64,000 bases of DNA, taken from Rhizohabitans arisaemae. Lineage in GTDB: Bacteria; Actinomycetota; Actinomycetes; Streptosporangiales; Streptosporangiaceae. Made by a program: the position numbers and the translations under genes. Below the pieces are notes generated by a model, which saw nothing but the letters and a program-made list of their open reading frames with translations, was not told the DNA's origin and did no database searches. How positions within the stretch are numbered: position 1 is the first letter of the stretch; each line of letters begins with the position of its first letter. Of this stretch, positions 19,300-28,416 are shown in pieces. The stretch lies in the NCBI RefSeq assembly GCF_025996515.1, contig NZ_BLRH01000029.1, positions 558,001 through 622,000 of the forward strand, in the 5' to 3' direction.

Positions 19300-19317
19300 A
19301 CACGCTGCTCAGCGTGT
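19300..19317. promoter_or_regulatory. Second inverted repeat between hppD and Lrp regulator
   Basis: Arms ACACGCTG and CAGCGTGT separated by CT. The sequence differs from the nearby TAGACAA palindrome, so it is either a site for a second regulator or a hairpin in the 5' leader of the regulator message; it ends 33 bases before that ATG. Confidence 0.45.
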
Positions 19318-19350
19318 CATGCCTGGGTTATGCGTGGCCTTAGGAGGGTA

Positions 19351-19827
19351 ATGGCGATCGATGAGCTTGACGCCCGGTTGATCACCCTGCTGGACGCGGA
19401 GCCCAGGCTGGGTGTCCTGGAGTGCTCCCGACGGCTCGGCGTGGCCCGGGGGACCGTGCAGGCCCGCCTCGACCGGCTGGTCGCCCGGGGCGTGGTCCGC
19501 GGGTTCGGACCGGACGTGGACCCCGCGGCCCTCGGCTACGACGTCACCGGATTCGTGACCATGCAGATCAAACAGGTCGGCGGGCACGACCCGGTGGCCG
19601 AGCGGCTCGCCGGCATCCCCGAGGTGCTCGAAGTCCACACGATCACCGGGAGCGGCGACATGCTCTGCCGGGTGGTCGCCCGGAGCAACGCCGACCTCCA
19701 GCGGGTGATCGACCTCATCGTCGCGGTCGAGGGCATCGTCCGGGCCTCGACGGTCATCTCCCTCGCCACGCAGGTTCCCTACCGGGTCCTCCCCCTGGTC
19801 GTCGCGGCGTCACAGCCCAATCCGTGA
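19351..19827 (+). CDS. Lrp/AsnC family transcriptional regulator
   Basis: A 158-residue regulator of standard length. The N-terminal HTH (about 1-55) includes DELDARLITLL and the recognition helix around ARGTVQARLDRL. The C-terminal RAM/ACT-like ligand domain includes VTGFVTMQIKQ and the loop HTITGSGDMLCRVVARS. AGGAGGG lies directly before the ATG. Divergence from hppD suggests it controls tyrosine catabolism, probably sensing tyrosine or a related aromatic acid; that ligand is inferred from context. Confidence 0.92.
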   Translation: MAIDELDARLITLLDAEPRLGVLECSRRLGVARGTVQARLDRLVARGVVRGFGPDVDPAALGYDVTGFVTMQIKQVGGHDPVAERLAGIPEVLEVHTITGSGDMLCRVVARSNADLQRVIDLIVAVEGIVRASTVISLATQVPYRVLPLVVAASQPNP

Positions 19828-20046
19828 CAGGGAACCTCGGAGAGGTAAAAGAGCGGTTGATCTTCCGACCCGCCCGACGTGGGGCCCGTGCCCGGCGGCG
19901 TTCCCGTGATAGACCAGTGCCGCCGGCACCGCCGGACGACCGTTCGCCGAGCCCGATGGGGGTCCCGAGCACCGTTCTGCCTCGTTTACCCTGAGCATTC
20001 GCCCAGCTTAAGGGCTATTTGCTGCGAAGACTGATCGGGGGATCAC

Positions 20047-22581
20047 GTGCAGGGCAGCGGCGGAGACCAGGATTCGCCCGGATCGGACTCAGGCGAGACG
20101 CGGAACGTCCACGATGTCGCGGACCAGGGCCGTCAGTCGCAGGAGGACGGGAATGGACTCAAGGCTCACCACGAGCCCGGCCACACCACGGCAGCGGAAG
20201 ACGAGCCACGGGACGACCACTCCACCCAGGTGCTGCCCGTCGCCGCAGGACCCCCGGACGAGCCCGCGGCGGCCGTACCCGATCCAGGCCGGCCGGGCGA
20301 ATCCACCGGATCGCCGGACGTGCCCGACCCCGAGGCCACCCAGGTTCTTTCCGCGGTCGATCCTCATCCGGAACCCGATGAGGCCACTCGGCTTCTCCCC
20401 GCGGTCGCCGTACCGGCCGATTCCCGGCCCGGTCCCGCAGGGGAGCCCCTTACGGGCGACGCCCGGCCGGGTTCCGGTGGGGCGGCGCCGACGAAGGGCC
20501 GCAAACCCGCGGCGAAGAAGAGCCGTAAGCGGCGCATGCTGAAGTCGTTCTTCCTCACCGTCACGGTCTTCGGCGGTGCGCTGTTCGGGATGTTCGTCTT
20601 GGTCTGGGTGCGGACGCCCATCCCCGACTCGACGCAGCCGATGGCCACGGCGCAGGGCTCGGTGTACTACTACCGGGACGGCAAGACCGTGCTGGCCCGC
20701 GAGGGCGTCGACCGCAAGCCCGTCAAGCTGGACAAGGTCCCGAAGGCCGTACGACAGGCGGTGATCGCCGCGGAGAACCGGGACTTCTACAAGGACGCCG
20801 GGGTCTCGGTCTCCGGTACGCTCCGCGCGGTCTGGTCCACGATCACCGGCAAGCGGATCGAGGGCGGCTCGACGATCACCCAGCAGATGGTGCGCAACTA
20901 CTACAGCGGCCTCAGCCAGGAGCGGACCCTGTCCCGCAAGCTCAAAGAGGTCATGGTCGCCATCAAGGTCGACCAGTCCAAGTCCAAGGACTGGGTGTTC
21001 GAGCAGTACCTGAACACCATCTACTTCGGCCGCGGCGCCTACGGCATCCAGTCCGCCGCCCAGGCCTACTTCCGCAAGGACGTCGGCGCCCTCACGGTCT
21101 CCGAGGGCGCGTACCTCGCCGCGGTGATCCAGCAGCCGAGCTACTTCTCCGACCCCAAGGGTGACGCGCTCCGGCAGGTCCGGCAGCGCTGGGAGTTCGT
21201 GATCGACGGCATGCAGAAGATTGGAGCGCTCCAAAAATCTGAGGCGCAACAACTCGTCTTCCCCGTCCTCAAGAAGCCGAAAGCCCCCCTGTCGCTCAGC
21301 GGGCAGAAGGGGTACATGCTCGCCGAGGTCCGCAAAGAGCTCAACACGCTCGGTTACAGCGACGAACAGATCAACCAGGGCAACCTCAAGGTCACCACGA
21401 CCTTCGACAAAGACCTCATGGAAGCCGCCGAACGGGCCGTCAAGGCCGTACGTCCCGAGAACACCCCGGCCGGGGTGCGGACCGGGCTCGCCGCCGTCGA
21501 CCCCGGCACCGGAGAGGTCGTCGCCTTCTACGGCGGCCGCGACTACACCCAGAACCAGTACGACGCGGCGTTCTCCGCGCAGGTCCAGGCCGGATCGACC
21601 TTCAAGACCTACGCGCTGGCCGCCGCCCTCGACCACGGGCTCGACCTCGGCACCCGCCTCGAGGGCAACTCGCCGCTGATGATCGGTTCAACCCCGATCC
21701 GGAACTCCGGCAACATGAGCTACGGCAGCGTCGACCTGGTCCAGGCGACCCGGAGCTCGATCAACACCGCCTACGTGGACCTGGGGCGCAAGGTCGGGCT
21801 GAGCAAGATAGTCGCCGCGGCCAAAGCCGCCGGCATCCCCGCCGACCAGCTCGCCCGGCACGCCCGCGCGGCCACGCTCCCCCTCGGCGTCGCCTCCGTC
21901 AGCGCCGTCCAGCAAGCCGCCGCCTACGGCACCTTCGCCGCCGAAGGGATCCACCGCACCCCACACGTGATCCGTTCCGTCACCGACGCGACCGGCAAGA
22001 CCACCAAGACCTCGGTGGCCGGCAAGCGGGCCTTCCCCGCCCAGGTCGCGGCCGACACCACCTACGCCCTGCGGCAGGTCGTCGAGGCCGGTACGGGCAC
22101 GTCCGCGCGACTCTACGACCGCCCCGCGGCGGGCAAGACCGGGACCGCGAGCGATACCAAGTCCCTCTGGTTCGTCGGCTACACCCCCCAGCTCTCCGTC
22201 GCCGTCACCATGTTCCGCGACGACTTCAAGACCGTGAGCATCCCCGGCTACGGCGACCTCTACGGCGGTCAGATCCCGGCCAGGACCTGGCGGTCCTTCA
22301 TGGCCGAGGCGATGAAGGGCGAGCCCGTGGAGGACTTCCCGGAGCACTCCGCCTACTCCGTCTACGTCCCGCCGGACCCGAGCGAGGAGCCCTCCGCCCC
22401 CGGGTTCGACGACCCGTCCGGCGAGAGCACCCCCTGGGAGAGCGAGACCGGCACCCCGGGCGACGGCACCCAGCCGAACACCCCGCCCACCGGCCCCGGC
22501 TCCGGCGAGGACGGCACCGAGCCCGGTGTGCCCGACGCCCGCCCGCCCGGCACGGAACGGACCGCACCGGCCAGACGCTGA
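20047..22581 (+). CDS. Class A penicillin-binding protein (GT51 + transpeptidase)
   Basis: An 844-residue bifunctional peptidoglycan synthase. A cytoplasmic tail of about 160 residues precedes one transmembrane helix (LTVTVFGGALFGMFVLVWV). The GT51 glycosyltransferase domain has catalytic E243 (AAENRDFY) and EGGSTITQQ. The transpeptidase domain has active-site S517 (STFK), S571-x-N573 (SIN) and K697-T-G. The last 80 residues are Pro/Gly/Glu-rich. The cytoplasmic tail carries three spaced TQVL/TRLL motifs, possible kinase or FHA-interaction sites. The GTG start is the only one that keeps the whole tail; a later start within it cannot be excluded. Confidence 0.95.
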   Translation: MQGSGGDQDSPGSDSGETRNVHDVADQGRQSQEDGNGLKAHHEPGHTTAAEDEPRDDHSTQVLPVAAGPPDEPAAAVPDPGRPGESTGSPDVPDPEATQVLSAVDPHPEPDEATRLLPAVAVPADSRPGPAGEPLTGDARPGSGGAAPTKGRKPAAKKSRKRRMLKSFFLTVTVFGGALFGMFVLVWVRTPIPDSTQPMATAQGSVYYYRDGKTVLAREGVDRKPVKLDKVPKAVRQAVIAAENRDFYKDAGVSVSGTLRAVWSTITGKRIEGGSTITQQMVRNYYSGLSQERTLSRKLKEVMVAIKVDQSKSKDWVFEQYLNTIYFGRGAYGIQSAAQAYFRKDVGALTVSEGAYLAAVIQQPSYFSDPKGDALRQVRQRWEFVIDGMQKIGALQKSEAQQLVFPVLKKPKAPLSLSGQKGYMLAEVRKELNTLGYSDEQINQGNLKVTTTFDKDLMEAAERAVKAVRPENTPAGVRTGLAAVDPGTGEVVAFYGGRDYTQNQYDAAFSAQVQAGSTFKTYALAAALDHGLDLGTRLEGNSPLMIGSTPIRNSGNMSYGSVDLVQATRSSINTAYVDLGRKVGLSKIVAAAKAAGIPADQLARHARAATLPLGVASVSAVQQAAAYGTFAAEGIHRTPHVIRSVTDATGKTTKTSVAGKRAFPAQVAADTTYALRQVVEAGTGTSARLYDRPAAGKTGTASDTKSLWFVGYTPQLSVAVTMFRDDFKTVSIPGYGDLYGGQIPARTWRSFMAEAMKGEPVEDFPEHSAYSVYVPPDPSEEPSAPGFDDPSGESTPWESETGTPGDGTQPNTPPTGPGSGEDGTEPGVPDARPPGTERTAPARR

Positions 22582-22728
22582 GTCGACCGGTCGCTTACCG
22601 GCATCGTCGAAGAGCCGCCCCACCGGGCGTGACGAGTCGGTGAGCGGGCTCGGCGTGGTGGCCTCGCGGGCACCGTACCGGGCGGTGGGGAGCCCTAAGG
22701 CCGTACGGATGCCGGGTTTTCGCGGAGG

Positions 22729-24717
22729 TCAGGCGGTGATCTCGGCGGCCAGGTCGGCGGGGGTGGTCACCGGGAGGCGGCAGGTGAAGCCCCGGCAGAC
22801 GTAGGCGGCGGGTTCGCCGTCGCGCGGGGTCCGGTGGGCGAGGAGCGGGACCGCGGGTTCGGCGCCGGGTTCGCCCAGCGCGATCACCAGGCCGGGGGAG
22901 TCGCTGAGCAGGGCGGCGCGGTGCAGGGCGAGGGTACGGGCGTCGCCGGGCGGGCCGACGACGGCGACCTCGACCGGTCCGGCGAGCGCGGCTTCCGCGA
23001 CGACCAGCCCCCATCCGGCGAATCGGGCGTGTCGCTCGCCGAGCACCGGGACGGTCCGCAGCGCGGCCTCCGCGGCCTCGCGGTGCCGGGCCGATCCGGT
23101 GAGCGCCGCGTAGGACAGCAGCGCGCCCGCGGCGGCGAACTGCCCGGACGGGGTGGCGTTGTCGGTGGGGTCCTGGGGCCGGCGGAAGAGCCGTTCGGCG
23201 TCGTCGGCGGTGTCGAAGAATCCGCCTTCGCCGTCGGGGAAGCGGGTGAGGACGGTGTCCAGGAGCATGCCGGCCGACTCAATCCAGCGGGCTTCGCCGG
23301 TCACGCCGTAGAGGGCGATGAATCCCTCGGCCACGTCGCCGTAGTCGTCGAGCACCCCGGCGTTGGTTCCGACCCGGCCGTCCTTGGAGGTCCGCTGGAG
23401 CCGGCCGTCGGCGAGGTGCAGGTCGGCGAGGAGTTGCGCCGCGTCGCGGGCCGCTTCGATCAGGTCGGGCCGTTCGAACACCGCCCCGGTCTCGGCGAGC
23501 GCGGCGACGGCCAGGCCGTTCCACGCGGCGACGATCTTGTCGTCCCGCCCGGGGCGTACGCGTTCGGCTCGGGCGGTGAGCAGCGACTCCTTGACCCGCT
23601 CAAATCTCGAAATATCGGCTTCTGTTGGGTCGGAGGGGAGCTGCAGGACCGACTGGCCGTGCTCGAACGTCCCGTCGTCGGTCACCGAGAAGAGGGAGGC
23701 GGCGTACGCGCCGTCCTCGGCGCCCAGCACCGTGGTCAGCTGCTCGGGCGTCCACACGTAGAACTTGCCCTCCACGCCCTCGCTGTCCGCGTCGAGCGCG
23801 GAGGCGAAGCCGCCTTCGGCCGTACGCATCTCCGCGATCAGCCAATCGGCTGTCTCCAGCGCGACGCGGCGGGCGAGCGGAGCACCCGTCGTCCGCCACC
23901 AATGGGTGTAGACGCGAAGGAGCAGGGCGTTGTCGTACAGCATTTTCTCGAAGTGCGGCACCACCCACGACGCGTCCACGCTGTACCGGGCGAAGCCGCC
24001 CGCGAGCTGGTCGTATATCCCGCCCCGGGCCATGGCCGCCAGGGTCTGCTCCACCATGTCCAGCGAGGCCCGGTCCCCCGTACGGGCGTACCGCCGGAGC
24101 AGGAACTCCAGCACCATCGACGGAGGGAACTTGGGTGCGGCGCCGAATCCGCCGTTCACCGGGTCGAAGAGGTCGACCAGCCCCGTCACGGCCAGTGCCT
24201 GGCTCGCCTCGTCCGGCCGCGGACCGCTCGCCACGGCACCGCGCTCGGCCAGCGCGGATACGATCTTGGCACCCTGCGCGACGACCTCCTGGCGCTCGTT
24301 CCGCCACGCTTGCGCCACGCCGTGCAGCAGCCGCTGGAAATGCGGCCGGGGATAGTAGGTGCCGGTGAAGAAGGGGTGCCCGTCCGGGGTGGCGAAGACC
24401 GTCATCGGCCAGCCTCCGTGGCCGGTCAGCGCCTGGGTCGCCTCCATGTAGATCGCGTCGATGTCGGGCCGTTCCTCCCGGTCCACCTTCACGTTGACGA
24501 AGTGCTCGTTCATCAACGCCGCCGTCTCCGGGTCCTCGAACGACTCATGCGCCATCACATGGCACCAGTGGCAGGCCGAATACCCCACCGAGATGAGCAG
24601 CGGCAGCTGCCGTACCCGCGCCTCGGCGAGGGCTTCGGCTCCCCAAGGCCACCACGCGACCGGGTTGTCCGCATGCTGGAGCAGGTATGGGCTGGTGGCG
24701 TCCTTCAGCCGGTTCAT
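22729..24717 (-). CDS. DUF255 thioredoxin-domain protein (YyaL/Rv1084 family)
   Basis: A 662-residue protein of the Spermatogenesis-associated-20/YyaL family. The N-terminal thioredoxin-like DUF255 domain (about 1-160) has the opening [18 protein letters not shown] and a redox motif C49-H-W-C52. The rest is an alpha/alpha-barrel like that of N-acylglucosamine 2-epimerases and glycosyl hydrolases. The enzymatic role is not established for the family. Rv1084, in the matching mycobacterial block, belongs to it. The ATG beginning MNRLKDA was chosen because GGGGAG precedes it and family homology starts there. It converges with the PBP gene. Confidence 0.92.
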   Translation of the reverse strand: MNRLKDATSPYLLQHADNPVAWWPWGAEALAEARVRQLPLLISVGYSACHWCHVMAHESFEDPETAALMNEHFVNVKVDREERPDIDAIYMEATQALTGHGGWPMTVFATPDGHPFFTGTYYPRPHFQRLLHGVAQAWRNERQEVVAQGAKIVSALAERGAVASGPRPDEASQALAVTGLVDLFDPVNGGFGAAPKFPPSMVLEFLLRRYARTGDRASLDMVEQTLAAMARGGIYDQLAGGFARYSVDASWVVPHFEKMLYDNALLLRVYTHWWRTTGAPLARRVALETADWLIAEMRTAEGGFASALDADSEGVEGKFYVWTPEQLTTVLGAEDGAYAASLFSVTDDGTFEHGQSVLQLPSDPTEADISRFERVKESLLTARAERVRPGRDDKIVAAWNGLAVAALAETGAVFERPDLIEAARDAAQLLADLHLADGRLQRTSKDGRVGTNAGVLDDYGDVAEGFIALYGVTGEARWIESAGMLLDTVLTRFPDGEGGFFDTADDAERLFRRPQDPTDNATPSGQFAAAGALLSYAALTGSARHREAAEAALRTVPVLGERHARFAGWGLVVAEAALAGPVEVAVVGPPGDARTLALHRAALLSDSPGLVIALGEPGAEPAVPLLAHRTPRDGEPAAYVCRGFTCRLPVTTPADLAAEITA

Positions 24718-24804
24718 CGGCGTTCTCCCCATGCGCAACGGTGCTACCCCTTGTCACCTCCCACCCTAGACCTGGGCACCGCAACCCCTACGCGGTACGG
24801 CCGA

Positions 24805-25176
24805 TCACCGGGGGCCGCCCAGGTTGATCGAACCGTACACATTGCCCGCCTGGATGACCGATCCGTGGATTTGGGCGCCGCCGGAGACGGTGTTGACGAC
24901 ACTCTGGCTCTGCTGCACGAGCCGGGCCGTCTGCTCGGTCCACGAGCCGAGGGCCCGCCCGAACTCCGGATCGGCCTGCGCCCGGTCCACCAGGACCCCG
25001 GCGGTCGCGGCCGCGTCGGCGGCGGTGGTCTCCTCCACGGTCGCGAGCTCCGCGGAGCCGCCGCCGAAACGATCCCGGACGAGTGTGGTCAGCGAGGTCC
25101 ACGCGCCCCGCCCGGCCTCCCCGGCGGCGCCGCCGATCAACGCGGAGATCATCGCTGTGAGTACGGACGGATCCAT
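24805..25176 (-). CDS. Small helical protein with C-terminal RHIM/BASS-like amyloid motif
   Basis: A 123-residue protein in two parts. Residues 1-90 are predominantly helical, opening with an amphipathic/hydrophobic, Gly/Ala-rich segment (LTAMISALIGGAAGEAG). Residues 93-119 form a low-charge beta-prone tail of Asn/Ser/Gly/Val spacing, with core VIQAGNVYGS. The core resembles the Val-Gln-x-Gly-x pattern of RHIMs and the bacterial amyloid signalling motifs (BASS) described for actinobacterial NLR-linked proteins, where the partner N-terminal 'Bell' domain is a predicted cell-death effector. No NLR-type ATPase is in this window. AGGGG precedes the ATG. The motif assignment is by eye. Confidence 0.75.
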   Translation of the reverse strand: MDPSVLTAMISALIGGAAGEAGRGAWTSLTTLVRDRFGGGSAELATVEETTAADAAATAGVLVDRAQADPEFGRALGSWTEQTARLVQQSQSVVNTVSGGAQIHGSVIQAGNVYGSINLGGPR

Positions 25177-25316
25177 GGCACACCCCTGCTCTCTCGACCG
25201 GATACCCCGGCTGAGAATCGCACGGGCGCGACCGGCACGACAACGGATCGCCCCTAGCCGGTCGGTGAGGTTGCCTTAACCGCAGGGGGCGTACGGCCTA
25301 AGGCGCGGTCCGGCGC

Positions 25317-26168
25317 TCAGCGGAAGCCGTCGGCGTGGTCGACGACCCACTCGGCGAACGTACGGCCCTTGCGGCCGGTCACTTCCTCGATCTCGTGCAC
25401 GTTCCCGCCGGACATGTCCTGGTTCTTGCCCAGCTCAAGGAACCACTCGATGACCTCGGGCGGATAGCCCATCTCCGTCCACTGGGCGCGGGCCCCGTCC
25501 GGGGTGAGTTCAAGAAACCGGACGTCGCGGCCGAGAGCCTCGCCGATCATCCGGACGGCGTCCCTGCGGCGCACCGGCAGCGGTCCCACCGGACGGTACG
25601 TCCTGCCCATGTGCCCCTCCTCAAGCAGCGCCGCCATCGCCATCGCCGCGATATCCGCCTCGTGGATCATGTTGCTGGTCCAGTCTCCGAAAGGCGCGCG
25701 GACCACACCCTCGGCCTGGATGGACGCGGCCCATTCATAGGTGTTGGCCATGAACTCGCCGGGAAAGAAGTGGGTCCACTCCAGGCCCGAGTTCTCCACG
25801 GCCCGCTTGACCCCCCGCCCGGTCGCGTAGGGATCGTCGTCGTCGCGGCTCTCGTCGTCGTGGCCGAGGTGGACGACCCGGCGGACCCCCGCCTTCCCGG
25901 CGAGCCCCAGGATCTGCGCCGTGACGGCCGGCTCGGCGGCTTCCTCCACCGAAACCAGGAACATCCGCTCGACCCCCGCGAACGTGGGTACCAGGCTCTC
26001 CGGGCGGCTGTAGTCCCCCCGGACGACCTCGACCTCCTTCGGCAGCGCCGCCGCCGCCGTCGAACCGGGGTTTCGGGTGATCGCCCGCACGGCCTGACCG
26101 GCCTGGACCAGCTGCCGGACCAGACTGCCCCCGACGGTTCCGGTCGCCCCGGTCACCAAAATCGACAT
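25317..26168 (-). CDS. NAD(P)-binding NmrA-like oxidoreductase
   Basis: A 283-residue atypical short-chain dehydrogenase. The N-terminal Rossmann motif VTGATGTVGG is intact, followed by the basic AITRNPG expected of NADP binders and VRGDYSRPESL. Strand four reads VVHLGHDDESRDD. There is no YxxxK catalytic pair, as in NmrA/QOR2-like proteins that act as redox sensors or quinone reductases. GGAGGA precedes the ATG beginning MSILVTG. It starts divergently from the alginate-lyase-like gene across a long, lower-GC gap. Confidence 0.88.
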   Translation of the reverse strand: MSILVTGATGTVGGSLVRQLVQAGQAVRAITRNPGSTAAAALPKEVEVVRGDYSRPESLVPTFAGVERMFLVSVEEAAEPAVTAQILGLAGKAGVRRVVHLGHDDESRDDDDPYATGRGVKRAVENSGLEWTHFFPGEFMANTYEWAASIQAEGVVRAPFGDWTSNMIHEADIAAMAMAALLEEGHMGRTYRPVGPLPVRRRDAVRMIGEALGRDVRFLELTPDGARAQWTEMGYPPEVIEWFLELGKNQDMSGGNVHEIEEVTGRKGRTFAEWVVDHADGFR

Positions 26169-26950
26169 CGTTCCTCCTAGCGTCGTTCGGGCATGACAAA
26201 CAACCCCGGCCGGGAGTTGAACTGTGAATGCTCCATCATGACCGACGCCCAGGCCGCCAAGCAAACATGAAAAGTACATTCACATTTACTCTGACCTGCG
26301 AAAACACTGCTTCAGTGGATCTAGCCGGAGGCAGGCGAACCCGCAAGACGGCATCGCTGACCTGGGATTTCGCAACTCACCACAAATACCCAGAAAATCC
26401 GACCACCCGCACCTCCACCGACCCCACCCGGCAAGCTGGGGCGGCGTGCTGCGGAGCCGTCCCGCCACGGACGATCTCGATACCGGCGAAGGTGAGGGCG
26501 AAGGCGACGACGATTTGGCGTTGCTATCCCTGCAGGGATGATCCGTGGACCCTTAGGTGAAGGCGCGGTCGGCGGGGTTGTGCGTGAGTGGTTCTCGGGG
26601 TGTTCGGCGGCGATGTGTCATCGCAGGTCAGACCCTGCTCGAGTTTTCGGTGGCGGACAGGGTCGCCTCCATCGTCGCAGCCTCAAGGGTGGATCGCGGG
26701 TGAATCCTCGGATTGGGGAAGTCGCGGGTGAGCTGAGGCGGGCATCCGGATTCCCCGTTTCGGTACTCACGGTCCGCAAAACCTGAATAATCCTCACCAA
26801 TTATCGCGAAGTGGTTGACGGGTCGCCGCGGAGGCCACGAGGATGACCGGCACTGAAAGATAGGAAGCTTTACTAACTAAGTCGCCGGTGGGCTGTGGAC
26901 CAGGCCGGATCGGCCTCGGCTCCGTCGGCTCGATGAGGAGAGATGGGTCT
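26169..26950. other. Long intergenic region, lower GC, one perfect palindrome
   Basis: About 780 bases between the NmrA-like gene and the alginate-lyase-like gene, visibly richer in A/T than its flanks. Short frames exist on both strands but none has a convincing start, codon pattern or recognisable motif. ATCCCTGCAGGGAT (26526-26539) is a perfect palindrome that could be an operator. The composition suggests decayed or acquired DNA; no transposase or inverted terminal repeats were recognised. Confidence 0.5.
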
Positions 26951-28183
26951 GTGAGCAGGAGAACGACCCGCAGAGGAGTCCACGCCGGACTCGGCCTTTC
27001 GCTGGGTGCCGCGCTGGTGGTCGCCGCGATCGCTCCGGGAACCACGGTGGACGCCACGTCCGCCCGTACCGTGTCGGCGGCGGTCACCGTGGCGCCGAGC
27101 ACCTTCAAGCATCCCGGTGTGCTGGTGAGCGGTGCGCAGCTCGACTTCGTCCGGCAGAAGGTGAAGGCGGGCGCCGAGCCGTGGACGTCGGCTTTCGACG
27201 CGATGCGCCGGAGTGGTCTCGCATCTCTGGCATACCGCGCGAAGCCCCGGGCGGTGGTCGAGTGCGGCTCCGGCTCGAACCCCAACCTGGGGTGCACCGA
27301 TGAACGCAACGACGCCTTGGCGGCCTACACCCACGCCCTGATGTGGTCGATCACCAAGGACGCCCGGCACGCCCGGAAGGCCGCCGAGATCATGGACGCC
27401 TGGTCCGCGGTGATCAGGGACCACACCAACGGCAACGCCCCGCTGCAGACCGGCTGGGCGGGCGCCTCGTGGGCCCGCGCGGCGGAGCTGATCCGGCACA
27501 CCTCCACGGTCTGGCCCGCCGCCCGATCCGCCCGGTTCGGCGCGATGCTCCGCCGCGTCTACCTGCCGGAGATCGAGAACGGCGCCCCGGACAAGAACGG
27601 CAACTGGGAACTGATCATGATGGACGCCGTGATCGGCATCGCGGTGTTCCTGGAGGATCGGGCCCGCTTCGACAAGGCCGTACAGATCTGGCGGGGCAGG
27701 GTCCCGGCCTACGTCTACCTCAAATCCGACGGTGTCACCCCCAAGTCGCCGCCGAACAGCAGGTGGAACACTCCCGAGCGGCTGGTCCGGTACTGGCAGG
27801 GCCAGTCGACCTACGTGGACGGCCTCGCCCAGGAGACCTGCCGCGACTTCGGCCACTCCGGCTGGGGCCTGGCCGCGATGGCGCACGTCGCGGAGACCGC
27901 CCATCACCAGGGGATCGACCTCTACTCCGAGGTACGCGGCCGTCTCGACAAGGCGTTCGGATTCCACACCAGATATGAGAACGGCACCGCCGTTCCGGAC
28001 TGGCTCTGCGGCGGCCGGGTTCAGCTCGGCCTGGGCGCGGTGACCGAGGTCGCCTACAACCACTACGCGGGCCGGCTCGGCATGAACATGCCGCAGACCA
28101 AGCGCTTCACCGAGGCCGCCCGCCCGGCCGGACCCAGCCACTTCCTCGCGTGGGAAACCCTCACCCACGCCGGCACCCCCTGA
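26951..28183 (+). CDS. Secreted alginate-lyase-domain protein
   Basis: A 410-residue secreted protein. A twin-Arg-containing n-region (RRTTRR) and hydrophobic segment (LSLGAALVVAAIAPG) form the signal peptide; it lacks the extended Tat consensus. The mature part is an alpha/alpha-toroid of the alginate lyase (PL5-like) type, with LQTGWAGASWARAAEL, NGNWELIMMDAVIGIAVF and the conserved Asn/His cluster DFGHSGWGLAAMAHVAE. It probably cleaves an acidic polysaccharide outside the cell, but actinobacterial members are not well characterised. The GTG start beginning MSRRTTRR is preferred because GAGGAG lies about ten bases before it. Confidence 0.85.
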   Translation: MSRRTTRRGVHAGLGLSLGAALVVAAIAPGTTVDATSARTVSAAVTVAPSTFKHPGVLVSGAQLDFVRQKVKAGAEPWTSAFDAMRRSGLASLAYRAKPRAVVECGSGSNPNLGCTDERNDALAAYTHALMWSITKDARHARKAAEIMDAWSAVIRDHTNGNAPLQTGWAGASWARAAELIRHTSTVWPAARSARFGAMLRRVYLPEIENGAPDKNGNWELIMMDAVIGIAVFLEDRARFDKAVQIWRGRVPAYVYLKSDGVTPKSPPNSRWNTPERLVRYWQGQSTYVDGLAQETCRDFGHSGWGLAAMAHVAETAHHQGIDLYSEVRGRLDKAFGFHTRYENGTAVPDWLCGGRVQLGLGAVTEVAYNHYAGRLGMNMPQTKRFTEAARPAGPSHFLAWETLTHAGTP

Positions 28184-28416
28184 CCCCTCCTCCCGATCAC
28201 GACGCGATGAGCGATGTACGGGCTGCGTACACCTGGTGGTGGGCCCGTTCGTCAGTGGATGTACCCATGCGGGCCTGATTCCGGATGTCGGTGCACGTTC
28301 GGGGAGGATCCGGCGCAGCCCGTACCCGCATGAATTGGGTCACCCGTGGTTGCATGTCCGGGTGGCTGAGATCGGCGGTGGCTACCCTCGGGAGGGTATC
28401 GAGATTGGGGTGGTGG

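Noticed and set aside
26228-26560. Plus-strand frame in the lower-GC gap
   Set aside because: It has no Shine-Dalgarno or recognised domain, and composition is unlike the genome's genes. A transposase remnant was considered but no catalytic motif was seen.
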